DNA of 64,000 nt from Lutraria lutraria (Eukaryota; Mollusca; Bivalvia; Venerida; Mactridae): NCBI GenBank assembly GCA_964023205.1, contig OZ026841.1:32564399-32628398 (forward strand), given 5' to 3'. The translations under genes were made by a program, and so were the position numbers. The notes under the pieces were generated by a model. The model saw nothing but the letters and a program-made list of their open reading frames with translations. It searched no databases and was not told the DNA's origin. Shown here piece by piece: positions 23,081 through 35,133 of this stretch (position 1 is its first letter; every line of letters begins with the position of its first letter).

Positions 23081-26000
23081 GAACATTCTCTATGCGATAT
23101 TTATATACCAAAGAAAATGTGTACGTACAACAAAAATCTAAAAACAAACAAAATACATAAACGAAATCTAGTATGATTCAGAAAGGATTCTTCACGGCCC
23201 ACCTATGATAACATATGCGAAATGTGTCTTCACGTTTATATATACAAAGCCAGACATATTTCGGCTTTTCCACAACGAACTAAAAAACCACATCTCTGGC
23301 CATACAATGACTGACGTTCTTTTTGAAAATGAATACTTATAATGGTCATACAGAAGCTCAAAATAATGATTTATGAAAATACATTTACCTCTTATGGATG
23401 CACCTATAATTATGCTCTTCTTCTCGCCACGGTGATTCCAAATTGGATTTTGACCGCCTGGAGAAACCAAAATGAATGTCTTTTTCATATTTTTATTTAT
23501 TCTCAATACCGAATGCTTACATTATACAATTGTATAAGGCTATAGCGTATTTACGAGACTCACGATATCAACAGGCTGTGAAATGATTAATGCTGAATCT
23601 CATAGCAAAGAATTATCGAGGGATTGGTCGGATAATTCGCAAGCGTGTCTTGAACAGATACTGTTACAGTCGTCTATATTACCTTCATGCCTAAATATGT
23701 CGACCATATCAGTGATGGTACAATGTCATTCAATTTCAGGAGGTCCAACATAGTTCCTTTAGAATCAGTTTTTGTACTAAATCGAATGTAGTTTTTTCTG
23801 AGAAGAGTATTCATAAGTAAAATATATTCAAGAATTCAGTGAATAAAGGCTCCCGAAACACTTTTGTAAAGACGATAGAATCAAGGCCATACTAGATGCA
23901 ATGAAAATTATTATAACTATATATACGACTGACTGCCATAAGTTTAAGTATGAACTAGCTAGCGCCAAGAAACACAACCGAATTAATCATGGTCAGACGT
24001 TTGTATAGACAAGAAATCGGAGAAGAATTACTTTTCACGTAACAAAGTCTAGAGGCCAACATGGAAGGTAAGGGAAAATTTAATGTGTAGTCTCTTAGAT
24101 TAAAGCCATTATTATAAGCATTACTATAATTCTATAAATGCATTAAGACACCAATGCATGTTAAAACATTATAACATCTTGAAGCAGTTATCAATATCAC
24201 AGGGAAATGTCATTATCAAGATTACTGTTTAGACAAAATTCAACACATATATTCAATTATTTCAAAAACTGAGAAATTATAAGAGGCTAATCACGTATTT
24301 CTTTCATCTTATTAGCAAGCACAATGTCTCGATACTTACTGTAGAAAACGCAATCAAGTTCTTCAATCTCGGAAAATCGGCCAGTAACTGTAATATAAAA
24401 TTAATGCTATGTTGCTCTGACACAAATCAGGCCTTAATAAAAATGAATATGCTTTCTCGTAACAAATGGTGACAGCGCATAATACCACCAAATAACACGA
24501 GGAATGGAACTGGCATTTTATTAGCTAATTTGTCGTGAAATTGAATACTAAACCTCCCGATATATGCTAATGAAGATATTTTCTCATTCCAGTTGATTTC
24601 AGGAGCACACATGTCTTTTCATTTTAGACCGAACTGTAGATTTTCGACATCCAATTTCGGGTTTGGATTAAAAACTTGATTTTAGAAACACAGTTCTTTA
24701 AATGTTCTTCACCGATGTGGAATCAAACTAATACCAACTGACATAGACTTTAAGTTCATCAAATGCAACTGATGCGCGATAAAACCGCTATCTTGCAATA
24801 AGTTCCAAATACAATACGTACCGGTACGGTTCTACCCTGTGTCGCGATATTTTTAAAGTAATTTTATATTGCATACTTCAAATGTATTGTATCAGCTGTA
24901 GCTTATATCGATCCGAAAATAGAAATTTTATTTTGTGTATTAGGATTGTATGTGTTGTTTTGTTGAAGGAGATTTGTTGTATACTATATAGCATGGAATT
25001 TCATTCTAGTCACAGATATTTTCATTAGTTTCTTTGTGATAGCTTAATTAAATATACTATCAAGTAAATGATTAATGAAACTACTTATTTTCATTAATAT
25101 TCAAGCATGAATACTTAATAAATCATGAGTTTTAAACTCTCAATGTATCGCAATAAGTATTGCTATACAGTGTTGTGTATCGTATATATATCGCGATACG
25201 AATTTCACGCAATATCCATCCATATCAAATACGTCATGCCGAACTTCTCACACCGGTAACATTTGCTACTATATTGTTAATGTACTGATTAACGAAGGTA
25301 TCCATTGCGGGGAGTTTTACGTCATGCGTGTAAATGTACACAATATGCGCACAAAGAACATTTTGTAAAGTCGATCTTATTTTACATAGAAGATGTCTTA
25401 TCAGTGAAACTGGTTTTTGCATGCAGTAAAAATATTCCGAAATTTTCTTTTTTAATTACATCTTTTTATACAGAAGTGTTTCAGAGTATTTTTTTCAATG
25501 ATATTGCAAAGAATAAGAATAACCACCTGTCAACATTTATTCGGGGTGTGGCTATAGAAGGACATTAATATGTAAATATTGTTTTTGAGCAAATGAAATA
25601 GTTTTCTTATAATTTACTATCATTTCATTTATAGTTCTGTATTACTACATTCAAACAGATGATGGGCCTATAAGATAAAAATAACTGAAGATACCTAACA
25701 CCTTATAAAATTTATTTGATCAATTAATTGATTAAGTGATGATCGCAATTAGATACGCTGACATATTGATGAAATGATGATAGGTGATTATGTTCCAGTG
25801 AACACAAGGGTTTCTAAAGTCGGGATTATTTTGTTTTAATCAGTTTATGAATATTCTTGTAAAATGGTTATTTCAAGTATATTATGATGGATCATATTCC
25901 GTGCTGTCTTCATAATTAATATTGTTTAATATATATGTATGATAAAATGTACTTTGTAAATGCAAATGATTTCCTTGGATAATTAGATTTTAGAGTAAAT

Positions 26001-26820
26001 AGTATCTTGTGACATTAAGGACCATTACAAACTACGAATATAATAATATGTTTCGATGGTAATGTGCGATTTTATTGAACTGTCAAAGCTGCATTATTAG
26101 CGGTAACATTATATACATTTCTCGAGTACTCAGTCAGTATTCGTGTCGAGTGTTCTGTAGTTCTCGGGGTATAATATTATTGATTGCTAAATTGCATTTT
26201 TACCATTATCTTGAACAAATGCAGACTTAAAGTTATAAACAAATCTTTCTTATCAAGGAGCTGAACCATTTTGTAACTCAGTAACATATTACAAAATAAA
26301 ACTAAAAAACAGTAACTCATACAATTCATATTTAAGAACTTTTGGTGAGTATACACGCTTGGGTTTGGCCTATGTTCCTGAGACAAAGTTTTTAAGACAA
26401 TTTTACACTCCATACCAATCAATCGCCTACACATTCATGTTTTTTCTACATCCATTTTCTAAGATATGCAAATTGAAATATTTAATAATGTTTGGAAAGA
26501 ACTTTGTGACAGACATTGAAAGCCCCAGAGTTTTATCTTATTCACGGAAACCGGTAATTGAACAGTTAAAAACGGTGAAATCGACTTATATTAAATGAGA
26601 ATAGAAGATGACATTATTTGAAATTGAATTATAGTTCAGCATCCAGTAAGAAGAATGACTTTTTTTGTACTTGTCGAGTGCGAGTTTTCTGGCGCAAGGA
26701 AAGTTTCAAGGGGGTAAACCAGATACCGTTAAGTACACAAATTACATCTGATTCATTGATTTTAATTCAAATTCTAGATTCTACTTAATTAAAAAAATCA
26801 AACGAAGAGGTAACTATATA
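23081..26820. other. AT-rich sequence, only weak exon hints
   Basis: A 69-base minus-strand segment, 23389-23457, lies between TTTGGTTTCTCCAG and GTAAAT with two frames open. A GCCAACATGGAAG|GTAAGG near 24055-24070 looks like a minimal first exon. Neither carries enough coding sequence to call. The opposed frames at 26177-26434 and 26359-26598 cannot be separated. No repeat family was recognised. Confidence 0.35.
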
Positions 26821-27811
26821 CAGGGTGATAAAAAACTTGTATACTTGCCAAATAAAATTATTATTATGTCCCACAAACAAAGCTTAATAAATAGTTTACT
26901 GTTCATAATATGTGATTTTAAACTTTACACACTTGTAGCAAATATACATGTAAGATTTTATCTGATTAAAATATTTACCAATTGTATGTATGATATTTAC
27001 TACAGATGCTCAAAATTAAAAGCACGTTTTTCTCTAACCAATGTCAGCCGACGTCGAATTTGTGAATGACGTTTCTGCACGTTTGTTGATAAGTCAAACC
27101 CATTTTTCTGCAAAGTGATTGTTTCAAATCACATATAGTGATCGGTTTTGGATCAAGCACTTTCTATTTTAGAAATTCCATAAGAATAAGTATTTAAGGG
27201 ATTTGAATTGGGTAAATGTGGTGGCAATTCATTATGTTGTTTTAGGGCAGTCAATCCGCTATAAAGGTTCTGAAGTTGTCCGACATATGATTTGAAGATT
27301 GTGGAGCAGACCATTCAAAGTCTATTTCTAATTTCAGGGTAAAACTAATCATTTAATATTTTCAAGTAGCGTTCAGAAGTCACACGGAGGTTTCCTTTAT
27401 TACTTGATGAACAAACCCAGTATTCAAGTTTGAACGCCCTCAGAAATGTCTACCACACTGTTATCATATCTGTGACAGTCCCTGTGGTCTAAACTTTCGA
27501 CGCAATTCTTTTTATTTGTTCCTTAGTTGGAACAGATGGACACTTATTTTTAAGATTTCCTGCAACTAATGCAGGATATTCGCCAAATTCGTCGAACAAT
27601 CATAATGTTTGCATTTCGGCCATTTGGAACTCTGAGAATATGACATAATAAATGACGTCATTGGCATCACCATGACATTGCATGACGTTCTTCTGTATAT
27701 TCAATTAAGAAATATTCTATACTCTTTCTATTGATACCAAAACTATAAATATGCTACATAAATTCATGGAGTTATTAAGAATTGTTACTGTTACTTTTTT
27801 TAATCACCCTG
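26821..27811 (-). mobile_element. Decayed mariner-like DNA transposon, 991 bases
   Basis: The left end CAGGGTGATAAAAAA (26821) and the right end TTTTTTTAATCACCCTG (ending 27811) are terminal inverted repeats. Each is flanked by TA, the usual mariner target duplication. The transposase reads on the minus strand in broken frames. Near the N-terminus is MAEMQTL then TTGTVTDMITVW, a remnant of the 'TGSV.D.PRSGRP' linker. Near the C-terminus is ELPPHLPNSNPLNTYSYG, corresponding to 'WPPHSPDLNPLDYFLWG', and the end has a NFEHL-like word. Stops and a changed catalytic region show it is dead. Its length is close to that of a full-length mariner. Confidence 0.85.
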
Positions 27812-27911
27812 TAGACTGCAAAATATTAATACAATGCTGGTTGTTGTTAGTATTCCGTCCGCGGTATCTATTCTGGCTTTATATGCCAAAAAAACGTTAA
27901 CTAATATTATA

Positions 27912-28380
27912 AGTTATTATCAAAGATTTAATATCATACTTTAATACCAAGCAACAAACAAATCCTGACCGAAAGCGCAAAATTAGTGTTTAATTGCGAT
28001 AAACACTGCACCCCTTTATCGACTTTACCTTATCAGCGTTAACCATCTCTAACGTGTTGTGCATTGTATTGGTACGATATTATACTATTAATTCATTAAT
28101 GATTATAATTAGTTAATAAATTTCTTTCTAGACATCAAACCTGTGCGTGGTTTTAATTATTGAACAGTAAATATTTTGATTGGCTATCAAAATTGTATGG
28201 GATGTATCGATTAATTCGTTGATTTCATGAGACGATAATGATCTGACACTTTTAAATATTGCTAATTATTCGCTTCCAAAATAATCACAGTAGCTGTCAT
28301 TTTCGAATTAAGATTGTCGCCTTATTTGATGTCGGATGTCATTGAAGCGGTTTTCGGTATTTTGTAGCGGATATGTTAAT
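27912..28380 (+). repeat. Dispersed repeat family, copy D (left and middle part)
   Basis: It matches 16955-17405 of copy C on the same strand. Shared words include AATATCATACTTTAA, GCACCCCTTTATCGACTTT, TTGATTGGCTATCAAAA and GCGGTTTTCGGTA. It lacks the right part and stops just before the GC-rich island at 28398. Confidence 0.85.
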
Positions 28381-28397
28381 CTAGTGAATAGCATGCG

Positions 28398-28890
28398 TAA
28401 TACCCCCGTCACACTAGGGCCATGTTCGCACTGCGCCCTTCATGTCCTGACAGGACGTGGCAAGAACTCGATGAGCGTGATGAGGACACAGTAGGAACCG
28501 GTTCAAGCGTGGTATGGTCTTTGTGGACGTGAAGTACGTGATGGGACTTTTGACATGTCAAAAAACGCGGCGGGGACGTGGTCAAATTAGGACGCAGTGC
28601 CTACGTAGTAAGAACGTAACAGGGACGTGACTAAAACTAGTAGGAACTCCATTGGTAAAATACAAGCGTGATACGGACTTGAAAAGACAGCAAGCGGTTT
28701 TCACGGCGCTTTCACTGGGCTGTTACTACGCTCTTGTTACGTCAGTAAAGTTATCACTACGTGTCAACCAGGTGTATGCTGTGAGCACAGTACGTCCACA
28801 CCACGTTACAGAAGACTGCACTAGGTTGTAATTTTGCTGCGTCATGTCTTTAGTACGTTTGCAACAGGTTCCCGGTACGTTCCTGTCAGG
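28398..28890 (+). mobile_element. GC-rich element with GTCACACTAGGGC head, copy 1
   Basis: The block opens with CCCGTCACACTAGGGCCATG and is much richer in GC than its surroundings. It is filled with degenerate GGACGTG/ACGTGA-like words (for example AGGGACGTGACTAAAACTAG and GGGGACGTGGTC). There are no inverted ends that I can see and no long frame. The same head opens the island at 56209. I take it as a non-autonomous repeat of unknown class. Confidence 0.55.
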
Positions 28891-29465
28891 GTCGATTCTG
28901 AGCAAATGTGATAAATACTAGATTCATGTACTTAATGCTTTTATTTCGAGTCAGCAAATAACAAATGATTGCCTTTATCAGTTCGCTGTTGTACAGTGAC
29001 AATTGCAATGTTGTAAAAACGAAAAGAAACCTAAACCATGTTGGGTTCGTTCCAAAATGGTTCTAACTGTACATATACATGTAGAAGTACGATGTAATTT
29101 CGGTGTTTACATACCTAGATGATATTGCCTCGTCAAGAAGCAATATTCAGTCCTAATAATAAACCATGTGATTAAATTTTGACATAACTTGTAAAAACAT
29201 GAACTGAAAAAACAATCATTTGGTTGGAATTTAATTCTCACATGAAATGTTATGCTGCGAGGTAACTTCACCCTAAATCTAATTATAAAATTGCAGTTGA
29301 ACCTAAAGTTTAAAAAATAACTTTCGGCGTTTTTATCATTGTTTTCTAAGGGAACGGAATATGGAACTCAATCCTGTGAGTTTATGCCTCATGTTATTTA
29401 TCAGGTACTTAACTTACTTCAACAGCCAGAACAATATTTTCCAGCTTAGATAGTAGAGGAAGATC
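28891..29465. other. AT-rich sequence, nothing recognised
   Basis: Spacer between the GC-rich element and the 22-base array. Confidence 0.45.
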
Positions 29466-30165
29466 CCATGCGTACATCTTAAAGATGTACATGCGTACAT
29501 CTTGAAAACCCCATGCGTGTATCTTGAAGACCCCGTGTGTACATATTGAAGACCCCATGTGTACATATTGAAGACCACATGCGTACATCTTGAAAACCCC
29601 ATGCGTGTATCTTGAAGACCCCGTGTGTACATATTGAAGACCCCATGTGTACATATTGAAGACCACATGCGTACATCTTGAAAACCCCATGCGTGTATCT
29701 TGAAGACCCCGTGTGTACATATTGAAGACCCCATGTGTACATATTGAAGACCACATGCGTACATCTTGAAAACCCCATGCGTGTATCTTGAAGACCCCGT
29801 GTGTACATATTGAAGACCCCATGTGTACATATTGAAGACCACATGCGTACATCTTGAAGACCACATGCGTACATCTTGAAGACCCATGCGTGTATATTGA
29901 AGACCCCATGTGTACATCTTGAAATCACCATACGTACATCTTGAAGACCCCATGCGTGTATATTGAAGACCCCATGTGTACATCTTGAAGACACCATACG
30001 TACATCTTGAAGACCCCATGCGTACATCTTGAAGACCCCATGCGTACATCTTGAAGACCCCATGCGTACATCTTGAAGACCCCATACGTACATCTTGTAG
30101 ACCCCATGCGTACATCTTGAAGACCCCATACGTACATCTTGTAGACCCCATGCGTATATCTTGGT
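29466..30165 (-). repeat. 22-base tandem array with 88-base higher-order unit
   Basis: The base unit on the plus strand is CATGCGTACATCTTGAAGAC followed by CC. Between 29490 and 29842 four variants recur in fixed order, with copies starting at 29490, 29578, 29666 and 29754, so the higher-order period is 88. Beyond about 29880 the units are simpler variants (CATACGTACATC, CATGCGTACATC). Because 22 is not a multiple of three and the minus-strand unit has no stop, all three minus frames stay open for 500-740 bases. They give a 22-residue repeat such as MGSSRCTHGVFKMYAWGLQD. One frame (30305 to 29925) also has a unique leader with a hydrophobic start, MKLLEHLISVVVMWLLEL. I treat the frames as by-products. 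Confidence 0.93.
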
Positions 30166-33100
30166 AGAACCCACCGACCTTCCTTAAACTGGCTGGACAG
30201 CTTTTTCACATGTGAACATTTTCTAGTAGTGTTGGACATCTGGTTATTAGTCAGTTCCAATAACCACATGACCACGACGCTTATCAAGTGTTCAAGAAGC
30301 TTCAATAATCAATCTATCACATAAAATCCGTTTTGAATAATATATATACATATGTTGCTTTTTTCATTCGTTATAGAGACTAGACGACATGTCTATGATA
30401 TAAAATCAAATTATCTACATCCTTATAAGTTTGCTAAAAGGGTCTAATTATAAAGATGGAAACCGCAGATCTACGTTAGAAAAAAATTAAATGGTCTGAA
30501 TCCTTACAAGGTCGCTTAAATGGTCTAGTTTCATAAATGGTAATCTTGTTTGTATTCTATGGGTATATAGCTACAGGACAACTTAATTTAAAGTTAACTT
30601 ACCTTGTTATGACCAGCGGTTCCAACGTTTAACAAATGCTCTGTTCGAAGACTACTCTAGAACTACTGATTCGTTTTCGGAACTTAATACAAGGTTAAAC
30701 AACGCGTTTTAATAATGCACTTACTATGATTCTTCTAGTCAGATGACATGAATAACACAATGAATGTAAAATTAGTTCCTTAGATCTTGTCGTAAAAATA
30801 ATGTTGAGTCTGAAGGGCTATTTGAAGGTAATGCCAGGTCTCACCATTGTTTGATGAAGTCATTTTACATTATTACAGTAAAGGTTCACTTTTAAAGTAC
30901 GTGAATTTTAAGATATATGTATTGTACTTTAATGTGATTATAACATCGTGTTTAACGAAAAACTTGAAGACCAGCGGTATAAACATTTCAGCAATAAATC
31001 ATATATACATATTCAAGTGGTGGTTAATGTAACAGAACTGTTCCTTAGGGGATAAAAATATCCTCTGGCAATATAGCGTTACTATTATTACCAAAGCATG
31101 AGATTGTGGCATCTCAAATAAATATTTGTTATCTTCACAATTAGATAAAGCAATGATACGATGGATTTCTCTATTATTATTGTCTTCATCGCCGCCTCCA
31201 CAATTGATGATGTTGATGGTGATTATAATGGAGTTGTTGTTTATGTGCTGTGCTGCTGTATCTATATACCCAATTCTACTGCAATAAACCAAAATTATTC
31301 TGCCTTCCCAGACACATGTTGTATGTAATAACGAATATGTTTAATCTAACCAGCCGTATTACAGTATACCGCTCTATACTGTTATATTCTGTTGTCCTTC
31401 TCTGCAGTGCTCTGCTCCGCCCTTAACCGTCTTCGTTTGGTCTGATCAGTTTTAGAATGGTATGACAATGGCAACATAATTATGTATAAGACAGTAAAAA
31501 ATATTATTATTATATAGCTTTAATAATTTACAGCAGTGACTTTATAAAAGTCTGGAATAAAAACATGCTCTGTAAGGTCAATGAATTCTAGGAACAGAGA
31601 ATTATACTACTCATTTAATATGCGAGAATACGCCGTGAACAGATAGGCTTATTTCTAAATAACTTGAGTGTGTTTACCCTACACACCCTCTCGGTATTTC
31701 TTTATGCAGCATTCGATTTCCCAAAATAGTTCACACTGCCCATTGTTGCTAAACTCTTTCCGCCGCCTCTTGAAAACAACCACGAAATGGTGTTCACTTA
31801 ATTCCATGAATAACTATTAGGTAGGTCTGTTATTATATTGTCTTTTGATGTTTTGCTAGACTAATGTTAGTAAGCCACACCAACACATCACACCAGTGAT
31901 TAAGTATAAGAAGTAAATATGCTTAATGCTTCTTTTTTGTTATCTTGTTTTGTTTGCTATGGAGTTTGAAGTATACATGCGGTACATTAAATCTCATTTA
32001 AATTTTCATTGTATTGTTGAATATTGTAATCACATATCGCCAATATTGCACAAGGTACATGTACATTGTTTTGTATAATTATAATGTTGGCGATAAACAA
32101 AATAGTCACAAAACAATAGAATATTTGGATTGGCTTTGCTTAATATAATCATACCCTCGTAAAAGTCTTCTTACTTATTAATAACATCAAAACGGAATAT
32201 ATTATGAGAAGCCATTAATCTGCCGAATCCGTGATCTTAAATCATATCTGTGATATAAACAACTTTACTCAAAATTACATATTTCGAGCATCTACGTGTC
32301 TACCTTAAGCGACAACCGTTCCATTAACAAGCTGTATATATTGAACACTTTTATTTAGATCAGAATCCTCCTTCAAATCACTTGGGCATTTTGTAATTTG
32401 GTGTTTCATTTCATGATGATACATTGGTATATAAGAAATATCTAATGTGGGTAATACTTTAAGGACACTGGGGATCAGAACAGTGCTTTTCGTTAAAGTC
32501 TTTCATTTGATAGATTGTATAAATTATGTCTAAGCTTAACCGTTGTATCGTCCTTTTATTGCCTTTGACTGTTTACAAAACGTTATAAGGTTATTGTGGC
32601 AAGATAATCTTGTTATCAGGTAAAAGAAATACATGTCTAAATAAAAATATTAAACACTTTACACAGAAGACTTTTTTTATACCAAACAAAAGTACAATAC
32701 ACTATAACAATACCGGCAAACTTCGATACACGTAGTTTCTCGCAGAATTCTAGTAAACAGCACAAAATAAAGACCTCTGAGACGACACGCATATCTCCAG
32801 TCTGGATTTTTGGACAGAAACAAATCTATTCCATAGACATGACGGTCGCATAAAAAATGGTTACTTTCCCTAGAGTGAGTTTATACCACTATTACAAATT
32901 ATGGAATGACAACAAATGTTAAGAGGCTGAAATTTGTGTCCGCCTTCATTAATTATTATCAATGTCTGCGATTCTGTAGGCGACAGAGTCTCCACAATAT
33001 GTCATACTAAATATTGTGAATTGTTATAAGTACCTTACACTTTAATACGTTCGTATTCAGCTTGTCGCCTTATATCATCTAATTCGGACTCTGTTACATT

Positions 33101-33662
33101 CGTATATTACTTTATTTCGCCGTCCTATCTCTGCATTAATGTTTGCAGTTCACCTTTGATTAGATTCAAAGCCTGTATCGTGAACGCCTTTTCGCCAAAA
33201 AAGAGGCTTTTGCGGTGTCTTACCATTTCAGACAAATTCTATTTGCGACATCCACATGGCAAATATTTCCAAAGGGTTGCACAAGTAAATGATTTAATAT
33301 AATGAACAGACAATTCAAAATTGTAGAATCTCAGTAAAAGTTGTGTCTATTTAATTATCGTGTGGTTACATCTCATAAAACATGACTGTTATTGTATATG
33401 TGGAGTTGCCAATAAAACAATTGCTATAAGTGTCTGTCCCGTGAGTATAAAATATGTAATTATCTTGAATCAGCCGTATTGTTCTTTCATTGCATGTAAC
33501 ATGTTATTTATTTTCTGGAGTACAATGTTAATATCGTATGCATAGATAGATAAGTTTACAGATTTCGATCGAAGACGAGGAACATTTTAAACAAACATTC
33601 AAGCAATAAACCAGACGAACTGGCAAATGCCAAAGCAGTCCTTTTAATATACTTTATTGCAG
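30166..33662. other. AT-rich sequence, nothing firm
   Basis: A strong acceptor-like GTTGTCCTTCTCTGCAG near 31405 is followed by only 15 codons (CSAPPLTVFVWSDQF) and a stop, so I do not call an exon. No repeat or element was recognised elsewhere. Confidence 0.4.
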
Positions 33663-33854
33663 ATCTTTCCAATGCAGTGCACTGTGACTGACACGGTAAT
33701 CTGTGTTTTCTCCTCAAATTCTTTGGTCTATAGATTTCCCTCGTTTGATTTTTCGATTAGACAAATTATCTTTGTATGTTTTATTTCGTCTGTCAATGGT
33801 TTTACGTCGAATAGCCAGGAGCATGCGGTATTTATAGCTGTTTATGATGAGTGA
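33663..33854 (+). CDS. Candidate terminal exon, unknown protein
   Basis: An acceptor ending ATACTTTATTGCAG leads at 33663 into an open frame of 63 codons up to a TGA. It starts IFPMQCTVTDTVICVFSSNS and ends NSQEHAVFIAVYDE. The peptide is hydrophobic in the middle. A minus-strand frame of similar length overlaps (33714-33926), which weakens the case. No known domain was seen. Confidence 0.22.
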   Translation: MFPMQCTVTDTVICVFSSNSLVYRFPSFDFSIRQIIFVCFISSVNGFTSNSQEHAVFIAVYDE

Positions 33855-34972
33855 AGAACCTAATGTATCAACTAGCATGGATGACAGTTCGCGCGGAATA
33901 TTGTTGTTGTTGTGATTTGAACTCACAACAGGCAGTGAGTGACTAGATTTGTCAGATAATTCACTTATGAGTCACCACTCAACTCAGGAGGAATTATAAA
34001 ATAGAACTCAAACGTGTTTTGTGGTAGATTTTCAACTATCTTTCTAATTGAATAACCAAGTCTTGCTGAACAGTGATTGAGAAAAATTGGAAAAAATTCT
34101 AGGAGAATTTCGTGACAAAAAGGATTTCTTCAATTAAGTAACTTACATAATTATCTCCCCTGAGATTCGAGTTGTCTCTCTTATTTCTTGCTCTGACAGT
34201 CGAAAGTTTGCCGCATTTCATGTATAGGGTCGTTGAGAATAATGGCATGACAATATGATAGAAAGACACGCGTGCTGTTGGTTAATTAGAATGTGTTTAT
34301 TCGATAAAAGTTGTATTATGAAATTTTGCCAACAAAAATAAATCAGGTTTTTTTTCAATTAATTGTGTGCGATGCCTCTAAAATCATAAACATCGTCTGG
34401 ATTAGAAGCATTTCGAAGTGCTTCAGAGTCACTAACCTATCTCATATTCCCTACAATTTCACCAAAGAAAAGGTTGAATAGTTTAATCCTTAATAAACGA
34501 TTAACAAACTGTTTAGTTCATTTTATGCATTTGTAAAACAGCATCAGATATTCTAGTACCTCTGCGGTATAATTTCTTTCAACTTCTCTAATTCATGCCG
34601 CTTTAAGAATACTGTTTAGATTTCATGCTTCTGTTGTACAGATTTATTTCAGAAATATTCAAATATTATGATTGCACTGTTTGGTGCCATTTAAACTCCA
34701 GCTAATGTAAATACGGCGTGTGCTCCTTGCATGTACATGTACAGTTACTTGCAAATAAGCCTTTGTCTGTTGAACAGAATATTTACTATGGTAATATAAC
34801 ACGTGGAACTACTGCAAATAGTCTACATAAACATCTCATTAATAAAAGACGAAGGTTGAATTAAGAACATGGAACGGTTTGGTTTTTTTAAGATAGACAT
34901 ATAAATCTGCTTTCGTTTTCAAATGTTCGTGAGGAACAACCGTTAAAATAAAAACGGATTGAATTCTTCCAG
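33855..34972. other. AT-rich sequence, nothing recognised
   Basis: No supported feature. Confidence 0.45.
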
Positions 34973-35133
34973 TTTGATTGCATTGCTTAATGCATTCCCA
35001 GCGTGTGCGCCAACAACAAAGTATAGAGTTACATTATATGGGTCTCTAATTTCAAGATGGGCGTATCGAAATTCAAAATGTCAGTCAATAATGATGAATG
35101 GCGACTGGAATTTATTCTTTCATCGCATGCAAG
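34973..35133 (+). CDS. Candidate exon, unknown protein
   Basis: An acceptor ending GAATTCTTCCAG precedes 34973, and a weak donor CAAG|GTCGGA follows 35133. The frame includes LIALLNAFPACAPTTKYRV, SLISRWAYRNSKCQS and DWNLFFHRMQ and is richer in GC than its flanks. The frame runs on to a stop at 35181, so it could also be terminal. No domain was recognised. Confidence 0.27.

Noticed and set aside
24055..24070. Minimal first exon ATGGAAG|GTAAGG
   Set aside because: Start context and donor are good, but two codons of coding sequence carry no testable information.
26177..26598. Overlapping frames of 85 (minus) and 79 (plus) codons
   Set aside because: They face each other, neither shows a domain, and splice sites do not favour one.
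29414..30305. Long minus-strand frames of 126-245 codons as repeat-protein genes
   Set aside because: They exist in all three frames because the 22-base unit has no stop. No promoter or splice evidence chooses one.
31380..31440. Exon after a very good acceptor (CCTTCTCTGCAG)
   Set aside because: Only 15 codons follow before a stop in the best frame and there is no nearby AATAAA, so an exon cannot be argued.
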